Below are positions 58,013-64,000 of a DNA stretch of 64,000 nt, piece after piece. Below the pieces are notes generated by a model. It made no database searches, was not told the DNA's origin, and saw nothing but the letters and a program-made list of their open reading frames with translations. This DNA comes from Aphidius gifuensis (taxonomy: Eukaryota; Arthropoda; Insecta; Hymenoptera; Braconidae): positions 11,787,446 through 11,851,445 of the forward strand of contig NC_057788.1 in the NCBI RefSeq assembly GCF_014905175.1, in the 5' to 3' direction. Positions within the stretch are counted from its first letter, which is position 1. Each line of letters opens with the position of its first letter. The position numbers were made by a program, and so were the translations under genes.

Positions 58013-59574
58013 GATATATTTTCCACCGTGTATAAATTTATGCGAAGCGCACAACCAGCTCGACTAAGATCACCTGAAGAAGAAGTGCTTTATTCATATA
58101 TATTTATATATACTTTTACCGCTGAATACTACTGTGAAAGAACGTTAATAGAGTAAAGGAATGTTTCACTATATCCTGTTGCTTAATGTTGACTCTGATA
58201 GGATCAACTTCTAATTATACTTTTTGATGCGAAAATACAAGATTTAAATTTCAATTAATTAAATTATGAAAATTAGTTTTTATAAACATTATTATTATTA
58301 TTTTTATTTACTTTCATTAAAGCGTATTACAAATGAAAAAAATAATAATAATTACCATTTTTTTTTTTTTTGGAAAAAGTTGACAAATAATCGAATCTTT
58401 ATTTCATTAGTGACAGTTCTGATCAGATCATGTTTATCAAACAAGTAAACAATTTTGAATTCATAGTGGGTTCATGATAAATTTATATTCAAAGTATTAA
58501 TGAGAATTCAAAATCATATTATGTAATTCAGTTTTTTTACTAATAGTTTGTGTACTTGTAGTTTTTGTACGTAACAAACCTGATATAATGCCAAAACTTT
58601 GAAAGAAATGTCTCTATTAAATAAAAGAATTTAAATTTATTTCTTGCCAACTTATCCATGAGTAAGATCATAATTTATAATATTTAACTTTCTTTTTATT
58701 GCTATCATTATTATTATTATTTATATTCTATATGTTACAGGAGTTATGGCTGACTCTTTTTTTTGTTTTCTTTGTTTTGGTTGCATAAATGAATGATAAA
58801 ATATAAAATAATCAAGGTTAAAAATCTGAGTCGTATATATTGTAAATATAAATTTCTCTCGGAGTCTGCACTTGCTACTTGGTGCAGTACTTCAAACAAG
58901 TAGTCACCACATATAATAGGTCAGGCTCCACTGAAATCTCAAGATGTTTACGTAAAATTTATATATACGTTTGATCCTTGAAAAATTTTTATTGGTTCTT
59001 CTGAAAGATATATGTGAAATACCAAGCAATATTGTTGTTGTTGTTCTGTTGTTGTTAGTGTTAATATTTGAACGAATATTTTGAGATGGCACATATGTTT
59101 CATTTTTTTTTTTGGGCAATCTTCAAGCTTAGATTTTTTATTTACATTCAATAAAATATTTTCATTTGCTCGGACAGTTTACGATATGAAATTGTGAAGG
59201 ATTAAATATATTTTTTGTTTTTCTAACTTAAGGTGAGATACATGTATTCGAGATTCATGTCACGAAAGTCCAGAATGTCGATTAACCTATTGGAAACATT
59301 TAAGAGCTAAATTTTTTTTATGGAACATAGACAATCTGTGATGATTGTAAATGAAATAACATCTGTGGGATAATTATTTATATAAATACCAATTTATATG
59401 TGTTGTATAAGAGTAATATATTTATCGGGGAACTATTTATAACAGAAATCATAATGTTAAAATTTTTCAAATTCAAATGTAGACTTAGTTTATAAATATG
59501 TTATGAATGGAATATAGACCAAGAAAAAAACTGATTAAAATTTTTTGAATAGTCTCAAGAGACTGGTGAGACGT

Positions 59575-59933
59575 TAAAAAAAAATGGTAACATGAAGTTT
59601 AAATTTTTTTTATATGTTGAATTAACACTTTTTAAATCAGCAATGAAATTCGTGTTAATTTCAAAAGTGAATAGAAACAAAAATGTCAAATTTACATTTT
59701 TTTAATACGTCTGTCTATTTGAACATTTTTTTATATGTTAAAAGCGTTAAAAATTTTCAAATTTTGTTCAACATTTTTAGTCTGCATGTTATTTTAACAT
59801 TTTTTTTTTAACACCGTCAAAACTATTTTTTTATAGCCATAAATTTAAATTGAAAAAATAATATAAAACACATTGTATTTTCACTTAACGTATAGGAGCT
59901 TAACACGGCGTATTGAAAATTTTCAATTTTCAA
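59575..59933. repeat. Family G array, copy 2
   Basis: AACATTTTTT/AAAAATGTTAA-type words at 59575-59810, with GAAAATTTTCAATTTTCAAT at 59914-59933, the same 20-mer that borders the family G repeat at 33247. Confidence 0.45.
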
Positions 59934-62900
59934 TGGTTAACGAGGACCACACATATTCCATCTTGTTGGTACTTGTTTAAATATTTAGTAAATAAAATAA
60001 TTAAATGGAATAAAACACAATAGTATTTTAATGATGTCGCGTTTGAAGGATTTTCAAAATGTTTAATAGCATCACATGTGGATGATGTGGTGAGAGAGAG
60101 TTAGAGTATGAGTAAATACATCCAGTGCTTAGTATGAAAATTTTATATAAATGAAAAAAAAAAATCGGCTTGTCCAATCGAATTTGAATATGCAATTCAT
60201 ATAGTACATTGTGGATTGCCTTGTTATGGACAAGGGTAACGATATATTCCCTCATTGGACAAACCTTTTTAGCCCTACACTTTTAGAGCCCAGCTTGGAT
60301 TCACACACACAATTTTGTGAATTTACACACCTTTTATGCATATACTATACCAATTGGCCTCTGGTAAATTTGTTAATTAACTAAGGTAATTGCTTTCACA
60401 CTATACCGAACTAAAACTAAATTTAACAACTATACAGATATCATATATACATTGTATATCATTAACAAACTGAATAAACCAGAAATAACATGCTAACATA
60501 AGACGAGAAAAAAAAAATATTTATACAATATATTTCTTCAGAATAATACAGTTTAATATTAAACTTCCAATTGTTTTTTATTATTGTTATTTTTAGCCTA
60601 TAAAAAAATGTATATAAAAATATAAAATATAGAAAAAAAACAAAAGCTATAAAATCTGAGTTAGTATCAGCGAATGTTTGAGAAAGATTTTTTTTTTAAT
60701 AAATTGGAAAAAAAAAAAAATGCTGGAATAGTAAACTATAAAATCCGTATCAAATATTTTATTTGATTAATAAAATTTTCTACTTGATATTGAGTCTGAT
60801 GGTATAGATTACATATTTTTTTGATCGTTAGAGGATTTTATGTCAGCCACCTAAGCATCTGTAGATTTAGAAATAATATCATCAGTTCAGATAATATTAT
60901 TCTCTCGTTTTTTTTTTATCAATATGAGATATCTAATCTACTATCAAGTCCGTTTTTCAATTGCGTAACTTTTTCATAGTAAATTATATCCAATATTTTA
61001 GTTAGAGATTTTAAGACCAAGAACTTGTCATTTGTAGCTGAAAAAATACATCAACAATATTTTTTTTTTAGATATTTTCGTGAACTAATTTTACCAACCA
61101 ATGGTTTAATTAAAGGTTAATCAAGGGTTTTATGTGTTATTTTTTTTTTGATAGAGTTGTATTACATAAGCATACATTGTTTAAATATATTTTACTTTAT
61201 TTTTATTTCTATTGTTTTAATCATTATCTTTCATACCAATAGTGGATTAGTGGCTAGAGTGCAATTAAATTTAATATGCTTCGGATGGATAGTCATGTAT
61301 TTGTTGTCTTTATGAAAAATATATCCTTTTTTGTTTGTAGTAGTAGCTTTTTTTTTCAAATTAAAAAAAACTTCTCAACTATATAATTAGTGAAGCTAAG
61401 AAATTTTACATAAAAATATATTCATTTTCTTTATTTTCATAAATACATATAAGCTATGTACAATGTATATATTGTTGTGATATTGTTAACGTGTTTAAAT
61501 ATCTACTGTAATATAAAAAAAAGTTTTTTTAGATTTTTCAATCTTTACTTATTACTATTCTTTTTAAAATCGTCATCTGACTGAGCTGATTTTACGAACA
61601 AATCTTTTATCACTGGGGTATTCTACTCTTTCCATTTTATTTCTTTTACTATATAGTCGATTTTTCATCGTTATAACAATCGGTATAAATTACAATAAAT
61701 AAAAATAAATAAAAATGCAAAAGATATACGAATATATTTTGCATTGTTATCTGAAATATCATTGTGACTACATATACATGTATAGACTAGATGCAGAAAA
61801 TTCAGCGGTTGGTTTAACCCAGAAGTATATTTCGATGTGACGACGCTGATTAATTGGACAACGATAATTAATTCGAAGCTTCGCCGCGACAGCCTTAACG
61901 ACATCAACGGCGGGTATACTCTATACACAGGGTGATTATTGTACCTGACACTAATTCTTGTTACGTTTAACACCAACCTCAAGAGAATTGAGGCTCATAT
62001 ACCAGCATATTAAACATATATATACATGTATGTCGAGTATATATGTAAACATGTATACTTATATATACATACAATTATTTCCTTTGATCAATCATCTTAC
62101 AAACCAGTTACCATTTTCACGTGCAGTGAATCATTATTTTCGTCGAATTACTATATATACCTATATTACTAAATAATATACCATTCAATTTTTACTTTTT
62201 TATATTCACATATAAATAATGCCAAGTATTTATCTGTAATTTTACATCATTTAAAGTTCCAAGTTATTAACTACATATACGTGATTCAGTTTATATATCA
62301 TTAATTTTTTTGTGAGTTTGTGTAATCAGACTTTATTCAACATTTTACTCAATTTTCTCAATTTTCATTTTACTTAATTATTTATTACATGTATTATTTA
62401 TTATTCCAGAGATTCTCCATAGAGAATCATTTTTGGGTTGTTAATAGAAAACATAATAGATTCAATAGAACAGCGATAATTTATTATCTGAAAAAAAAAG
62501 CAATGACATAGAAAACAAGTCTTTTTAGAGAATCACCCATATACAAACGATAACAAGTAGCCACTGGTTTCAATCACTGCAATGTAGACCAATTATTTAC
62601 TTTTTAACAATCCATATCTATACAAATTTTTCTTTTGTGTTCTGTTCATTATATTATATTGTTTTATTTTTTTAAACTATTAAATTCCAACTCCGTTATT
62701 TATTAATGAGTTTTTTTTTCTTTTTCTATTATAATAAAACAAATTCAATTAGTGTACTAATTAACTGAATACGACTATTCAATTTGAATAATATTAATAC
62801 AATAATATCAATAATAATAACTTTACACTTGCATAAATGAACCAAAAATATATTTCATTGGTGACTTTTGATCAATAATTTCGACAAGATCTAATAGTTG

Positions 62901-64000
62901 CAAAAATATCTTAATCTGTCAATATCTACTATCATCAATTGATTTTACTACAGTTCACTCAAACGTCAAATTGTCACTACTCACTACTGAAATAAATATA
63001 TTTGCATTACATTGGCTGTGTAAATTATCTTTTTTTATTTATTTAATTTTAAAATCTTATCTTATTTACAAATATAATTTTTTTTTTCTGTTTGTATTAT
63101 CAATTAAATGAATACAAATATGTATACCTTTTAACCATTTTAAACAGAAGTTATAGTACTAATGATAATGAATAATGATAATATTATAATGTAGAATAAC
63201 TACATATATATTTATAAATATTTATATATTAAAAGAGGATAGAAAATGAGTTTAGTGATTTAGTACATTTCAAACGAAAATTGTGTTATAGTAACCGGGC
63301 AGAATAATCGTAATTAAAAATTTGCATACTATTACACAGTATTGTGAATCACTTAATTTTACTGCAGGGAAAATAAACGACACATCTGTTGTATGCTTTC
63401 TCTTCCTCTTTCTACACCCCAACTCTTTTATTGTTTTTCTCAATCTAAATGCAATAATATCCTGTACACAAATAAATACATATATGTATTATGTATGTAT
63501 ACATATAAAATGAATGAGTGTGGATTTTATCGTTTGATAATTTTTAATTATATCAACTCGCGTGCATGCAAACCGTAAGCCGTAGCCTGTCCTGTATGAC
63601 TTTTAATATACACATTCATCACATCCACGCCTCGAGTCGAGAGTTGCGGTGACCTCACGTTGTTTGTTTATATTCTCTATGTTGACCATATTCGTACGAT
63701 GCTATTATCATGTATATGTATATATGGTATGATTCATCATGCTAATGTTATTTGAACTTTTATAATACAAAATTTGTATTATCAAATCATTATTATTTAT
63801 TATAATACATACGTACTAAAAAAATATCTTCTCATGATCGGATAATGATTGTAGATAAAAAATTTTCACAATTGAAGTAATTTGTTTTTTTTTTTTTTTC
63901 AATATCTTTCATAGAATCTGGAAAAAAAATTTTATCTACAAAGAAAAAATGTATTTATTTTCAATATAGTTTAAATATATATTTTCTTCGACTTGGGGAT

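Larger units (their letters stand above)
56792..64000 (+). other. Second CARP intron (continues beyond the window)
   Basis: From the donor GTAAGT at 56792 to the right edge no sequence encoding the expected FWGL…Q-SPV segment was seen. The intron is A/T-rich with a (CAC/TAC)n tract, a family G array and (TA)n runs. Less A+T-rich blocks lie at about 57820-58090, 60020-60310 and 63580-63690. Confidence 0.5.

Noticed and set aside
57899..58156. ATG-initiated His/Tyr-rich frame
   Set aside because: The composition is explained by the CAC/TAC repeat, and there is no support for transcription.

Overview
The window is strongly A+T-rich eukaryotic DNA with long homopolymers, short GT-AG introns and arthropod-style start contexts. 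The best-supported gene is an insect-type carbonic anhydrase-related protein (CARP, CA10/11-like). Together with the repeat content this suggests an insect, plausibly a hymenopteran; that last step is inference. There is little protein-coding sequence. No bacterial operons, rRNA or CRISPR arrays are present.

Layout. (1) 1-600: the last two coding exons (162-236, 343-441) of a plus-strand gene I cannot name, followed by its 3' UTR. (2) 600-25,200: intergenic. It holds a foldback element (3101-5629) with two nested insertions, further related repeats, a 450 bp sequence present twice, and a decayed Fanzor gene (a eukaryotic TnpB-like RNA-guided nuclease) at 14009-14802. Possible Fanzor 5' and minus-strand coding relics lie just before it. 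(3) 24,700-26,160: a less A+T-rich island with promoter-like sequence, then the signal-peptide exon of the CARP gene (26107-26158). (4) 26,159-56,743: a 30.6 kb first coding intron. It contains a second, truncated antisense Fanzor copy (42852-43157), a dense repeat mosaic (43.5-47.6 kb), one possible alternative exon (48211-48374) and one orphan exon-like frame (38549-38734). (5) 56744-56791: the second CARP exon, whose phase matches exon 1 exactly. (6) 56,792-64,000: the start of the next CARP intron. The following exon lies outside the window.

The most unusual content is a group of repeats that look unrelated inside but share one terminal signature, CCCNNGTRGRAAT, in inverted orientation. 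Each interior is filled with many variants of one short, often palindromic word that differs by family (TTGATCAAG; CAAGCCTG/CAGGCTTG; GGCCATTAATGGC; GGAGAAA and others). The longer members have an array-core-array layout, and the cores carry degenerate tRNA-like modules with recognisable pol III A and B boxes. Two of these elements sit in one arm of a foldback whose other arm preserves the empty sites. This shows directly that each insertion duplicated the dinucleotide AA. I do not recognise this as a named transposon class.

Functionally, the only linked set of exons is CARP (exon 1 plus exon 2, secreted N-terminus). The two Fanzor copies are about 97% identical over their shared 256 bases and both are broken, so this locus is unlikely to encode an active nuclease. 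It does indicate that a Fanzor family has been mobile in this genome.
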